Positions 42,339 through 50,706 of a stretch of 64,000 nucleotides of DNA are shown piece by piece; the stretch's first letter is position 1, and each line of letters starts with the position of its first letter. The notes beneath the pieces are model-generated. The model was given only the letters and a program-made list of their open reading frames with translations. It made no database searches and was not told the origin of the DNA. The position numbers and the translations under genes were made by a program. The stretch lies in the NCBI GenBank assembly GCA_963699105.1, contig CAVOTI010000001.1:1302001-1366000 (forward strand), in the 5' to 3' direction. The DNA comes from Bog-756 sp963699105. Lineage in GTDB: Bacteria > Actinomycetota > Acidimicrobiia > Acidimicrobiales > RAAP-2.

Positions 42339-42720
42339 CGAGCCGAGCCGCAGACTCCAGATCAACCACCCCGGCCAAGGAGATCGCAGCACGTACGTGA
42401 GCGCGTTCTGACACACGTGGAAACGTCGCGCCGGTCGAACGCGAAGTGCCCGCCCGCGGGCTAACTGGCCGCCCGCAGAGCACCCGCAAGTAACAATCCG
42501 GCTGTGACCGATTCCTCGACACCAACTAGAGCATCGATCGCATCGAGACACCCTCGAATGTTTCTGGCCGACCTCCTCTTCCGAACAACCCCGGCCGTCG
42601 GTACTCGACATTGTATGCAACCCATCCCCGGTCCACGACGGCTCTTGCCACAGAGTGCATCAATCGCTTCGTGTCTGGCTGAATCAACACCACTTCGGAA
42701 CAATCCGGTGCTGGCACATT
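42325..42720 (-). pseudogene. Decayed alpha/beta-hydrolase gene
   Basis: Pieces of an alpha/beta hydrolase appear in order in different frames: EVVLIQPDTKRLMHSVARAV and DRGWVAYNVEYRRPGLFG, then ETFEGVS, then DAIDALVGVEESVTAGLL, then RAAISLAGVVDLESAARL. The usual HGGFW oxyanion motif is gone, the nucleophile elbow region is missing, and the end is truncated. Unlike the frameshifted genes elsewhere in the window, segments are deleted here, so it is a true remnant. Confidence 0.6.
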
Positions 42721-42825
42721 GAACAACCGCCGTCTCTGGGGAGCCCGGGACCTCTGGGTGTTCAGAGCGGATAGATGTGTGTTTTGGCTCACACCGGGGC
42801 AGACTCGATGGTCGCCGGCATCCCA

Positions 42826-43791
42826 TCAGTTGTCGCCAGCGCCGTTCTGGAGTGGCCCGACCCCGATGGTGGGCATACACAACTTGGGGTAACCCGTTGT
42901 CGTCGGAGTGGCGACCTGCACCTCCGTTGACCCGCTCGGTGGAATGAGATGGAGCGCCCCGACCGTCACCGAACACTCGGTGCCACCGGTGGTTTGATCC
43001 ACATCGGCGAGGCCCACGGAAAAGTGAACGGATGCACCCGGTGCGACCGAGAGGGTAGGTGGGCTCTGATCCAATGGGGAATGGAAGTCGGAGGCCGCGA
43101 TCAGGTGGCCAGCCGGGTCATAGGCCGAGACGCCGACATAGCCCCCGGTGACGCAGGTGGATGGGGACGAGTTCAGCAGGTTGACCACGTAGTAGATGCT
43201 TTGGCCACCGCCATCGCCCGTGCCGGTCCACGACGGCTGCAAATCGCCCGCCGTGCACTGAGGCCCGAGTGGAGGTGGTGGGCGGGTCGTGGAGAAGCCC
43301 TCGCATTGGATGGGGAGTGCATTGGTCGTCTGACCCGAGAGGACCGTAGTGATCTCCGACGAACACAGGACGTCTCCGTCATGTCCGGTCAGTAGATAGC
43401 TGCCAGGTTGGGCACTGAAGGAGAACTGTCCATCCGAGACCGGCACGGTGACGCTGTTCTTGGAACCGATTCTCTTCACAGTTATCTGTCCTGACGCCCG
43501 AACCTGAATCGCACCCTCCAGGTACTCGTGGCCGTTGACCCGACCAACGGCAGCAAATGGATGGACAGCAGGCTGCCCGCTCCTCTTCAATGGTCCAGCA
43601 GTGAACAGCACTACTAGCAGGGCCACCACCGCGGCGACAGCCACCAGAGCCTTGGTGTCAACCCGGATCTGATTCCTACGCCGATGCTTCGCTCGAAGTT
43701 CGGCGGCAGTGATCCGCGCCGGTGGAAGCGCTCCCGCACTCATCATCTGCTGGAGGACAGAAGGAATAATCTGGTCGTCGTCGAGTGCCAT
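42826..43791 (-). CDS. Membrane-anchored DUF4232-type protein paired with an ECF sigma factor
   Basis: 321 residues from ATG 43791. Residues 1-45 are cytoplasmic (DDDQIIPSVLQQMMSAG, ITAAELRAKHRRRNQ), then a single helix VAVAAVVALLVVLFTAG. The outer part has a first beta domain (GHEYLEGAIQVRASGQITV, GSYLLTGHDGDVLC) and a C-terminal DUF4232-like domain starting CTAGDLQPSWTGTG with SSPSTCVTGGYVGVSAYD. It begins six bases after the upstream sigma stop. By position it is the candidate anti-sigma factor, but it lacks a recognisable zinc anti-sigma motif. Confidence 0.72.
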   Translation of the reverse strand: MALDDDQIIPSVLQQMMSAGALPPARITAAELRAKHRRRNQIRVDTKALVAVAAVVALLVVLFTAGPLKRSGQPAVHPFAAVGRVNGHEYLEGAIQVRASGQITVKRIGSKNSVTVPVSDGQFSFSAQPGSYLLTGHDGDVLCSSEITTVLSGQTTNALPIQCEGFSTTRPPPPLGPQCTAGDLQPSWTGTGDGGGQSIYYVVNLLNSSPSTCVTGGYVGVSAYDPAGHLIAASDFHSPLDQSPPTLSVAPGASVHFSVGLADVDQTTGGTECSVTVGALHLIPPSGSTEVQVATPTTTGYPKLCMPTIGVGPLQNGAGDN

Positions 43792-43797
43792 GGTTCT

Positions 43798-44289
43798 CTA
43801 CCTTCTTGTTGGGTCCGGATCGAGCTGTCCCATTCGTTCCGCCAACACCTTCCGAGACCTGCTGAGCCACGATTTGATGGTGCCATCGGGCACGCCGAGT
43901 TCTAGCGCCACTTCCCGGACCGTCATCCCAAGGCCGTCGTGGAGCAGCAGCGCCTTTGCCTGAGGCCCAGGAAGCGACCGCATCGCATCCGCTATCTCCA
44001 TATGCAACTCGGGCATCTCAGCGTGTGCCATCAGCACACGCTTCGATCGGCTGCGTTGTGACTTGCGCCACGATGCAATGCACAGATTGTGCAGCACCTT
44101 CCGGGCCCACGCCTCTGGGTTTTCCAACGCTGACACTCGGTCCCAATGTCTCCAGGCTCGAACCAGAGTCTCCTGAGTGAGGTCCTGGGCTTGCTCGATA
44201 CTCCCGGTGAGGACATACGCCTGGCTTTGCAGGCGTGGCCACGAGTCATTGAAGAAGGCGTCGAAATCCATCTCGGCCCGCTCTTCCAT
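43798..44289 (-). CDS. ECF-type sigma factor (SigE-like group)
   Basis: 163 residues from ATG 44289 (ATG 44271 is an alternative). Region 2 is FDAFFNDSWPRLQSQAYVLTGSIEQAQDLTQETLVRAWRHW; region 4 is SLPGPQAKALLLHDGLGMTVREVALELGVPDGTIKSWLSRSRKVLAERM. AWARKVLHNLCIASW links them. It heads a two-gene operon with the DUF4232-type membrane protein, a typical sigma/anti-sigma layout. Confidence 0.93.
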   Translation of the reverse strand: MEERAEMDFDAFFNDSWPRLQSQAYVLTGSIEQAQDLTQETLVRAWRHWDRVSALENPEAWARKVLHNLCIASWRKSQRSRSKRVLMAHAEMPELHMEIADAMRSLPGPQAKALLLHDGLGMTVREVALELGVPDGTIKSWLSRSRKVLAERMGQLDPDPTRR

Positions 44290-44987
44290 GCACCAATCCT
44301 CTCCGCACGATCGACCCGATTCGGGTTCTACCTGGTTACACGCGTTCTGACTTCGAACGGTTGCAGCGGATTGGGAAGTTCAGCCGAACGCCAGCGCCGT
44401 GGCCGCCACATCCGCCAAGTGGAGCGTCGTGCTGTCGCAGCGTGTCCGGGTCGTGCCGGTCGGTGATCGGTCAATCCGCTCCCGGCATTGTCACTGTTCT
44501 GGGACAGTCGGACGGGTACGTGGTGACCAGGATGATCACTACTGCTCGGTGCTGGCTTGGGCGCCCGACCAGGGAAGCTCCTCGACGGCCCGGTGGCCAG
44601 GGTGCTCACCAGCGCATCGGAGTAACCTGCGACAACAACCTGGAACCAGGCGCTGTGGGGTAGCCCGAACGTGCCTGATCGGATAGCGGCTGATAACTGC
44701 CCTGTCCCGGTGATGTGAGGCCCGGTGCGGGAGGCTGACGAGACGGCACTTCATGGAGTTATTCCGTACGACAGTTGTGTTCGTTGCCACTGCCCGATCG
44801 GCATCAACAAACTCCGGCTGGTTGATCTTGGCTCACCGCCGGCAGGTCGCTCCCTGCTTCATCCAGGAGTGACGGCGAAACTCGGTGCCCCAGTGTTGAA
44901 GGAAGCCGCTAAGGTGCGTCCCGATCCCGGAGTTGCAAGGCGGCTGTCGCAGGTCGACAAGGCCGGGAGCGCCTACCATGGCTGACC
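44290..44987. other. Intergenic region, 698 bp
   Basis: Upstream of the sigma factor operon and of a small membrane-protein gene. Several short open frames exist, none with family features or ribosome sites. It may contain decayed genes, as on its other side. Confidence 0.35.
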
Positions 44988-45191
44988 ATGGGAATGCCTT
45001 CGGAGGGCAGTGGGGCTCGATTCACGGGCCTTCTCCAACCGATCCTCAGCATCACCGGTCTGCTGGTGCTCGCTGCGTTCGTCTATTTCGCAGCGTGGCA
45101 GCTGGCCGTGGCCCTGACCTTGATTGCCGCCGGGTTGTTCATGTGGTGGCGCAACCGCGAGCCAGGGCAGGGCAGAGACCGGGCGGCCTAG
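44988..45191 (+). CDS. Small two-helix membrane protein
   Basis: 67 residues from ATG 44988. The hydrophobic segments are LQPILSITGLLVLAAFVYFAA and LAVALTLIAAGLFMWW, followed by a charged tail RNREPGQGRDRAA. No family is recognised and the ribosome site is weak. It lies 64 bp before the P-loop protein gene in the same direction. Confidence 0.5.
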   Translation: MGMPSEGSGARFTGLLQPILSITGLLVLAAFVYFAAWQLAVALTLIAAGLFMWWRNREPGQGRDRAA

Positions 45192-45255
45192 GTGGGGCTC
45201 CCTGAGCAGTCCCCCGACCATTGGTACGGGACCCGGTTCAGAAAGAATCTCATTG

Positions 45256-45798
45256 GTGGGACTTGCATGGATAACGGGAAACTCTGGAACGGGAAAGTCG
45301 GAGGTCGGTGCCGCTCTCGCTGCCAAGGGCTTCCGAACCGTAGACACAGACCTGGGGATGGCCGTCTGGGTCAATAGGGAAACCGGCCAAGTCATCCACG
45401 CCGTCGATACCGGTGGGCGGGCACGGGACTGGTTCAGGAACCACAGCTGGATTCTCATGCGGTCACGGGTCGAAGAGCTCGTTGGCGTGGCCAGAACACA
45501 AACTGTCTTCTTGTGTGGGATGGTCCAAAACGACGAAGAGCTGCGGGATCTCTTTGATGTGACGATCTGTTTGATCTCGGATGAGGCGATGATTCGGGAG
45601 CGGCTGGCCCAAAGAAGCGAGAACCGGTTCGGAAAGGCACCGGCCGAGTTGGAAGCCGTCCTCCAAATCAACGGTCCTTTCGTCGCCAAGCACGCGGCTC
45701 TGGGGGCAACGATGATCGACTCGTCGCGCCCGCTGGAAAAGGTGGTCCAAGATGTGCTGGGGGCCTGTGAAGAGGCCGGGTTGGATGTGCAGGTGTGA
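45256..45798 (+). CDS. P-loop ATPase / adenylate-kinase-like protein
   Basis: 180 residues from GTG 45256. The Walker A motif ITGNSGTGKSEVGAALAAKG begins at residue 6, and DTDLGMAVW resembles the substrate lid region of small nucleoside-type kinases. Later parts are TVFLCGMVQNDEELRDLFD, MIRERLAQRSENRFGK (lid arginines) and MIDSSRPLEKVVQDVLG. It resembles AAA_18/shikimate-kinase-like proteins that phosphorylate small molecules. The substrate is unknown. Confidence 0.8.
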   Translation: MGLAWITGNSGTGKSEVGAALAAKGFRTVDTDLGMAVWVNRETGQVIHAVDTGGRARDWFRNHSWILMRSRVEELVGVARTQTVFLCGMVQNDEELRDLFDVTICLISDEAMIRERLAQRSENRFGKAPAELEAVLQINGPFVAKHAALGATMIDSSRPLEKVVQDVLGACEEAGLDVQV

Positions 45799-46174
45799 CA
45801 TCGACCCGTGTGAAGGGGTCACTTCACCATTCGGTGCTCTGACGAGCAACAGAGTCGGCTCCAGTCTCCGAGCGGTCGTTTCCGATCCTGCGGAGTGCAT
45901 CTGACCGGTGTACCTCGAGTATCCCCGTTCGAACGCACTTGGGTCGTCGAATCCAACCTTCATCGCCACGCTGAGCAGCGTGGAAAGGGGCCTCGGCGGG
46001 CAGCGCCTCGGAACGGCCAGCTCGAGGTCATATCGCCTACCACCGCCGGACATGTCCCGCCCTGACCGAGGAGGAAGTCGGGCGTAACGGTTTCTCGACC
46101 GGTGTGGCCGCCAAGGCGGCAGAATTGGCCGGTACTGCAGAGACCGTCATCCGAGGCGATGGTACCTATGGGAC
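45799..46174. other. Gene-poor stretch with regulator remnant
   Basis: Contains the AraC fragment at 45888-45990. A plus-strand open segment (LTEEEVGRNGFSTGVAAKAAE...) ends by ATGA overlap with the methyltransferase start; it has no start codon or family match and may be the tail of a lost gene. Confidence 0.35.
45888..45990 (-). pseudogene. AraC-type regulator fragment
   Basis: The segment LLSVAMKVGFDDPSAFERGYSRYTG matches the second helix-turn-helix of AraC-family regulators (pattern A-x-x-V-G-F-x-D-x-S-x-F-x-R-x-F). Nothing else of an AraC protein is present, so it is a leftover of a deleted gene. Confidence 0.5.
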
Positions 46175-46756
46175 ATGAACAGAACCCATCTCGAGTACCT
46201 CGCCAGCTCCGAATGGGTCGACGCCCTGCAAACCGACCTGCTCCCCTGGCTTGAATCGTCCATCCAGCTGGGCGATGACGTGCTGGAAATCGGACCTGGA
46301 CCAGGTCTGACCACAGACCTTCTGCGCCACCGGGTGGCGGCCGTCACGGCGGTTGAGATCGACCCTGATCTTGCCGCCGACCTAAAAGTCCGCCTTGCCG
46401 GTACCAATGTGGACGTCATCTGGGGTGACGGAACCGAGCTGCCATTTCCGGACGATCGATTCTCGGCCGCCACTTGCTTCGCCATGCTGCACCACATGCC
46501 TTCTGAAGCGGCGCAAGATCAGCTGTTCGGTGAACTGTGCCGAGTGCTGCAACCCGGTGGCAGTTTCGTGGCAACCGACTCCCTTGACACTGACCGGATC
46601 AGGCAAGCCCACATCGATGACACGTTCGTACCGCTCGATCCCGCCACCCTGGAATCCAGACTTCGAGTCGCCGGCTTTGCCAACATCACTCTCCTGCAGA
46701 GCGGAGAGTATCGAGAGCCAGGAGACCAGATCCGGGTCACCGCCCTCAAGCCGTAG
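46175..46756 (+). CDS. Class I SAM-dependent methyltransferase
   Basis: 193 residues from ATG 46175. Motif I is VLEIGPGPGLTTDLL; motif II has AVTAVEIDPDLAADL; post-motifs are VIWGDGTELPFPDDRFSAATCFAMLHHM and VLQPGGSFVATDS. It is compact and resembles UbiE/Methyltransf_11 enzymes. The substrate cannot be inferred from neighbours. Confidence 0.9.
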   Translation: MNRTHLEYLASSEWVDALQTDLLPWLESSIQLGDDVLEIGPGPGLTTDLLRHRVAAVTAVEIDPDLAADLKVRLAGTNVDVIWGDGTELPFPDDRFSAATCFAMLHHMPSEAAQDQLFGELCRVLQPGGSFVATDSLDTDRIRQAHIDDTFVPLDPATLESRLRVAGFANITLLQSGEYREPGDQIRVTALKP

Positions 46757-46865
46757 TTATCGCCCTCGTCGTGGGCGGGCCGTTCAGAGCTAAGCCCTCG
46801 ATGTGCCGTCGCAGCCGAATCATGATGTGCTCTGGGTGATCGGGACCAGTGCCGACCTCCTGTGG

Positions 46866-47369
46866 TCATGAACCATCCACCGTGCCCACCGGGGACGGCC
46901 ACTCAAAGGCGAGGCGCTGGTTCAGGGTCAGTTCCTGCCATTGAACGGAGGTCCGGTTGAGAGCATCGGTGACCGCAGAAGGCTTCTTTGCTCTCCACTG
47001 TTCAAGGTGTAGACCCGCCAGTTGCTCGGCGGCGGCCAGCTCGTCACGGCGATCCGCTATCAAGGACCGACCCGGCTTTGTTGGTCGGCGTCCGGTGCTC
47101 TTGAACGTGGCTCCCTGTGCCACAAGCCCCCAGAATCCGTGCTGATATCCCGTGGACGCCTCGATGACGAACTGGGCGAGGTCATGGGGGATTTCCTCAC
47201 CTTCCGCCATGACCGTCCCAGGAACCTTTGTCCGCTTCGACCGTGTGGCCTCCCAAGCGCACCGGCGGCGCCCATGTATCTCGAGTTTGTAGAACTCGAC
47301 ACGCACAACAGGCATTTTACGGACGAGTTCCTGCCCCGGAAGCTTCTCTTGGCTCATCGGACCATCCAT
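46866..47369 (-). CDS. Hypothetical protein, possibly phage- or mobile-related
   Basis: Up to 167 residues; the first ATG is at 47369 but ATG 47315 (MPVVRVEFYKLEIHGRRR) is equally plausible. The sequence is basic and helical in its second half: SLIADRRDELAAAEQLAGLHLEQWRAKKPSAV, and ends with FEWPSPVGTVDGS. VMAEGEEIPHDLAQFVIEASTGYQHGFWGLVA looks like a folded core. I recognise no family. Coding status is supported only by length and composition. Confidence 0.5.
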   Translation of the reverse strand: MDGPMSQEKLPGQELVRKMPVVRVEFYKLEIHGRRRCAWEATRSKRTKVPGTVMAEGEEIPHDLAQFVIEASTGYQHGFWGLVAQGATFKSTGRRPTKPGRSLIADRRDELAAAEQLAGLHLEQWRAKKPSAVTDALNRTSVQWQELTLNQRLAFEWPSPVGTVDGS

Positions 47370-47618
47370 CGTGGGTCACCCGAATCCCGCCGATACCGAG
47401 GGTCGGGGCCAGGCCTCGCTGCCACCATGGCACCCCACCAGCTCCGCTCACCACAACGGGCGCCCCGATTGAGCGGACGATGGGCCATTCGGCCCTAGCG
47501 GTCGAATCTGGTAGTCCGTAGCCTCGACGGTAGAGGCCCGCCCGTTCGCAGATGGCGTGGGGAGTGGGCCGGCGAGCGGCAAAGCGCCGCTCGGGCTACC
47601 CACCGCAGGAGGTCCGTC

Positions 47619-48671
47619 ATGAAGGCACTTGTCTACAAGGGTCCTGGCAAGAAGGCCTGGGAGGAGGTGCCCGATCCGAAGATCGAGCAGCCGACTGACG
47701 TGATCGTGGAAATGGTCGCCACCACCATCTGCGGTACCGATCTCCACATCCTCAAGGGAGACGTGCCCGAGGTGGAAATCGGCCGCATCCTGGGTCACGA
47801 AGGGATCGGTGTGATCACCGAGGTGGGCGATGGGGTCACCCAACTGGCCGTCGGCGACCGAGTGATAATGGCGTGCGTCAGTTCCTGTGGGAAATGCTCG
47901 AACTGTCGCAAGGGCCTCTACAGCCACTGTCTCGACCCTGAGGGCGTGGCTGGAATCGGGTGGATCTTCGGCTACATGATCGACGGGACGCAGGCTGAAC
48001 GCGTGCGGGTCCCGTTCGCCGAGAACTCGGTGTACAGGGTTCCCGAAGGCATGACCGATGCCGAGGGCATCCTGCTCTCGGACATCCTGCCCACCGGCTT
48101 CGAGATCGGCGTGCAGTACGGACGAGTTACCCCAGGCGACGTAGTGGCGGTGATCGGTTCCGGGCCCGTCGGTCTCGCCGCGGTCATGACCGCCCGGCTC
48201 TACGGACCGTCGAAGATCATCGCCATCGATCTGGACGACGCTCGGCTGGCCCGGGCCGCCGACTTCGGTGCCACCGATACGGTCAACTCGGGTGATCCGG
48301 ATTGGAAGGACCAGGTCCTGGCGCTCACCGACGGGCTGGGCGTCGACGTAGCCATCGAGGCCGTCGGAGTTCCCGACACGTTCACCATGGCGACGGTCAT
48401 CGTTCGCCCGGGCGGCAACGTCGCCAACATCGGTGTGCACGGCAAGTCGGTCGACCTGGCCCTCAACGAGCTTTGGATCAAGAACATCGACATCTCCATG
48501 GGCCTGGTCAACACCGACACCCTGGGGATGCTCCTGAAGCTCGTGGCCGAGCACAAGCTGCCCGCCGAGAAGTTCGTCACCCACGAGTTCTCGTTCGACC
48601 AGGTGCTCGAGGCCTATGACGTCTTCGGGCATGCCGCCGAGCACGATGCGCTCAAGGTCCTCATCCACTAG
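47619..48671 (+). CDS. Zinc-dependent alcohol dehydrogenase
   Basis: 350 residues from ATG 47619 with AGGAGGT eight bases upstream. Catalytic zinc ligands are Cys38 (TTICGTD), His in ILGHEGIG with its Glu, and Asp in LPTGFE-type context. Structural zinc Cys are in CVSSCGKCSNCRKGLYSHC. The cofactor fold is VVAVIGSGPVGLAAVMTARLYG, and IAIDLDDARL suggests NAD. The protein is typical of medium-chain alcohol dehydrogenases acting on short alcohols such as isopropanol or ethanol. It is monocistronic. Confidence 0.93.
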   Translation: MKALVYKGPGKKAWEEVPDPKIEQPTDVIVEMVATTICGTDLHILKGDVPEVEIGRILGHEGIGVITEVGDGVTQLAVGDRVIMACVSSCGKCSNCRKGLYSHCLDPEGVAGIGWIFGYMIDGTQAERVRVPFAENSVYRVPEGMTDAEGILLSDILPTGFEIGVQYGRVTPGDVVAVIGSGPVGLAAVMTARLYGPSKIIAIDLDDARLARAADFGATDTVNSGDPDWKDQVLALTDGLGVDVAIEAVGVPDTFTMATVIVRPGGNVANIGVHGKSVDLALNELWIKNIDISMGLVNTDTLGMLLKLVAEHKLPAEKFVTHEFSFDQVLEAYDVFGHAAEHDALKVLIH

Positions 48672-48879
48672 TGGGCGCCCGGTGCCACTGACCGATGTCT
48701 GGGGCATCGGGTTCGGATCAATCTGAACCGTTGTCAGCGTGACCGGCACGGGCCAAGGCTCGGGTAGCCCCAGGTCGCCATCTCCCACCACCACGGCCCA
48801 TCCCGCTCCCGGTCGGGGTCACGAACCGTCGGCGGGGAGACGGGGGGACGTTCTTGAGATCGGGAGGTACGGTTGTCCC

Positions 48880-49041
48880 ATGCCCGTTGTCCTTATCGGC
48901 GCAGGTGCGATCCTTATCATGCTCACGTTCCTCTTGGCCTTCACGATCTTCGGAGTGATCTCCGCCCTGCTCGGAATGGCCTGCATCTTGATGGGTGCCA
49001 TGATGCTCGGCCGACGCCCCCACGAGCCGGGCACCGACTGA
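48880..49041 (+). CDS. Small two-helix membrane protein
   Basis: 53 residues from ATG 48880, with GGGAGGT about ten bases upstream. Nearly the whole protein is hydrophobic: VVLIGAGAILIMLTFLLAF and FGVISALLGMACILMGAMML, with a charged tail GRRPHEPGTD. The good ribosome site supports it. No function can be assigned. Confidence 0.62.
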   Translation: MPVVLIGAGAILIMLTFLLAFTIFGVISALLGMACILMGAMMLGRRPHEPGTD

Positions 49042-49146
49042 CTCGGTCGACTGCATCCGGAACAGGAGGATCGGGCAGACCCAAGAGGCCATTGTCCACC
49101 TCCAGGGATATCGCTACCGCTCGATGACCTTTCGGCCGGTCAGGGA

Positions 49147-49644
49147 CTAGTCCCCTACCCGACCATCGATCTCCTCGCGGATCAGATCGAGTTGGCCCGC
49201 ATGCCGGGCTGTCTCCTCCAACATGTGCACCATGATCCACCGAAGGCTCACTTGCTCCTGCAAGGGCGTCTCTTTGACACTCAGGGCATCCAGCGAAGGG
49301 GCGGCACCCGAGATGCGCCTCGCCTCTTCCACCTCGGCTCGGTAGAAGTCAGCCACCGAGCTGATCGTCTCGCCGGCGTCTACCGCGAATTCGGCCGAGT
49401 TGTCGCTTTCCACGTCTACTGCTTCCACGTCTTCACCGGCAAATATCTCGCGGAACCAACCCCGCTCGACCCAGCCCAGGTGTTGCAGGACCCCGAGAGG
49501 GGACAGACCGGTCGGTGTCATGACCCGCTTGGCCTCATCAAGTGTGAGGCCATCGACTTTCCGTTCGACCACGGCTCTGTACCAGTCCAGGAAACCTTCG
49601 AGGGTCTCGCGCTCACTTCGTCGCACGCCCAGGGGATCGTCCAT
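49147..49644 (-). CDS. DinB family (DUF664) protein
   Basis: 165 residues from ATG 49644. The four-helix DinB pattern is SERETLEGFLDWYRAVVERKVDGL, SPLGVLQHLGWVERGWFREIF (first His), and RWIMVHMLEETARHAGQLDLIRE (second and third His). These give the three-His metal site of mycothiol/bacillithiol-dependent DinB enzymes. It probably transfers thiol cofactor or opens a ring in detoxification. It converges on the small membrane protein gene. Confidence 0.9.
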   Translation of the reverse strand: MDDPLGVRRSERETLEGFLDWYRAVVERKVDGLTLDEAKRVMTPTGLSPLGVLQHLGWVERGWFREIFAGEDVEAVDVESDNSAEFAVDAGETISSVADFYRAEVEEARRISGAAPSLDALSVKETPLQEQVSLRWIMVHMLEETARHAGQLDLIREEIDGRVGD

Positions 49645-49732
49645 GGACGGATTCTACGATCGGCCGGCCGACCCGCTCCCGCCATCAAATGCCAACCGGG
49701 AGGCGTCGGGGGGAGGGCGTCGGCCCCGGCTC

Positions 49733-49924
49733 TCAGGCCGCCTCTCCGACACAGAGGGACGGCTCACCCTTGTCGTGCGCGTCCCCCGGATCGAGCATCC
49801 GGTCCGAGGCCCAGTCCTCCACCCGGGCCGAGACGGCCTGGGCCGCCCACTCGGGCTGGGTCCGGTGACGGGTGGTGTTTCTCCGTCGGCACTCCTCACT
49901 GTCGTCGTGCTGAAAGTCGCTCAT
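49733..49924 (-). CDS. Small hypothetical protein
   Basis: 63 residues from ATG 49924, with AGAAAGAAGGA immediately upstream. Reads MSDFQHDDSEECRRRNTTRH and RTQPEWAAQAVSARVEDWASDRM, then a Asp/Gly-rich end. Charged and soluble, no family. The ribosome site makes translation plausible. Confidence 0.52.
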   Translation of the reverse strand: MSDFQHDDSEECRRRNTTRHRTQPEWAAQAVSARVEDWASDRMLDPGDAHDKGEPSLCVGEAA

Positions 49925-50260
49925 GGTGTCCTTCTTTCTGTGATTCACCTTGGAATCTCGTAGTTCATTTCGAGTATTGGGTCCGGGTCTTCGCATCGGC
50001 TGTGGGCAAAATACGTACCCGGCACCAGTGGCATTGACGGGCCGGTGCCGGCATCCGCTCTCCACCGTGTCCTCGTGTCCAGGCTCCGGTGGTGCCACAG
50101 GAGTACCGATGCTCGACGACAACCGGCGCCGTGGTGGCCCATCCACCGGAGCACCCGGTCTCGGCCGCCCGGGGTGACGACCGCCCGAACGGCACGGACA
50201 CCAGCCGAACGGGCTGAGGCGCCATCACCCGCTCCTCACGAATTCCGATTCCCGGGCAAC
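49925..50260. other. Intergenic region, 336 bp
   Basis: Between the small hypothetical gene and the terminator at 50261-50287. No gene or repeat is convincing. Confidence 0.35.
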
Positions 50261-50287
50261 GGAAAAGCCGCCTCCTAAGAAGCGGCT
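50261..50287 (-). terminator. Rho-independent terminator
   Basis: Read on the minus strand: AGCCGC, a ten-base loop, GCGGCT, then TTTTCC. The stem is G/C-rich and followed directly by T residues, a standard intrinsic terminator. It lies 34 bp after the end of a small minus-strand frame at 50321, supporting that gene. Confidence 0.7.
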
Positions 50288-50320
50288 CCCGAGCTGGACC
50301 AGATCCTGATGATGGGTAAT

Positions 50321-50488
50321 CTAGTCCGTCGAGAGCGCCTCCTTGACCGCCTTGGCCGACGATACGAGTGCATCCTTGCTACACGCGGTAGAGACGCCGA
50401 CGATCGATACCGCCATGGTCGGAAGCTCGGAGTCGGCCTCTGGCCGGGCCTGCTGGGGCCGACCCGTATCGCCCGTTGTGCCGGTCAT
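50321..50488 (-). CDS. Small hypothetical protein ending at a terminator
   Basis: 55 residues from ATG 50488: MTGTTGDTGRPQQARPEADS leads to MAVSIVGVSTACSKDALVSSAKAVKEALSTD. The second half resembles a small alpha/beta strand-helix unit. A good intrinsic terminator follows, which supports a real transcript, but no ribosome site is visible. ATG 50407 within the frame may be the true start. Family unknown. Confidence 0.42.
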   Translation of the reverse strand: MTGTTGDTGRPQQARPEADSELPTMAVSIVGVSTACSKDALVSSAKAVKEALSTD

Positions 50489-50706
50489 GTCGTCCACGAC
50501 CGTCAGTGTAGCGGCCGAAGTGACCCCCGCGGTGTCATCCTCTTTTCCGGAAATGGGGCCGGTGGAGCCCATGGCCGCGTCAGGCAGGCCCGGCGGGATC
50601 GCGGGCGGGACCGGCAACCGGCGAGGACGCCTGGTGGAGGTGCATACGGCCCGCCGGACACCGCCGGCGGACGGGTGCCGAGAAGGCGCCCGCTACCGTT
50701 TGCCGG

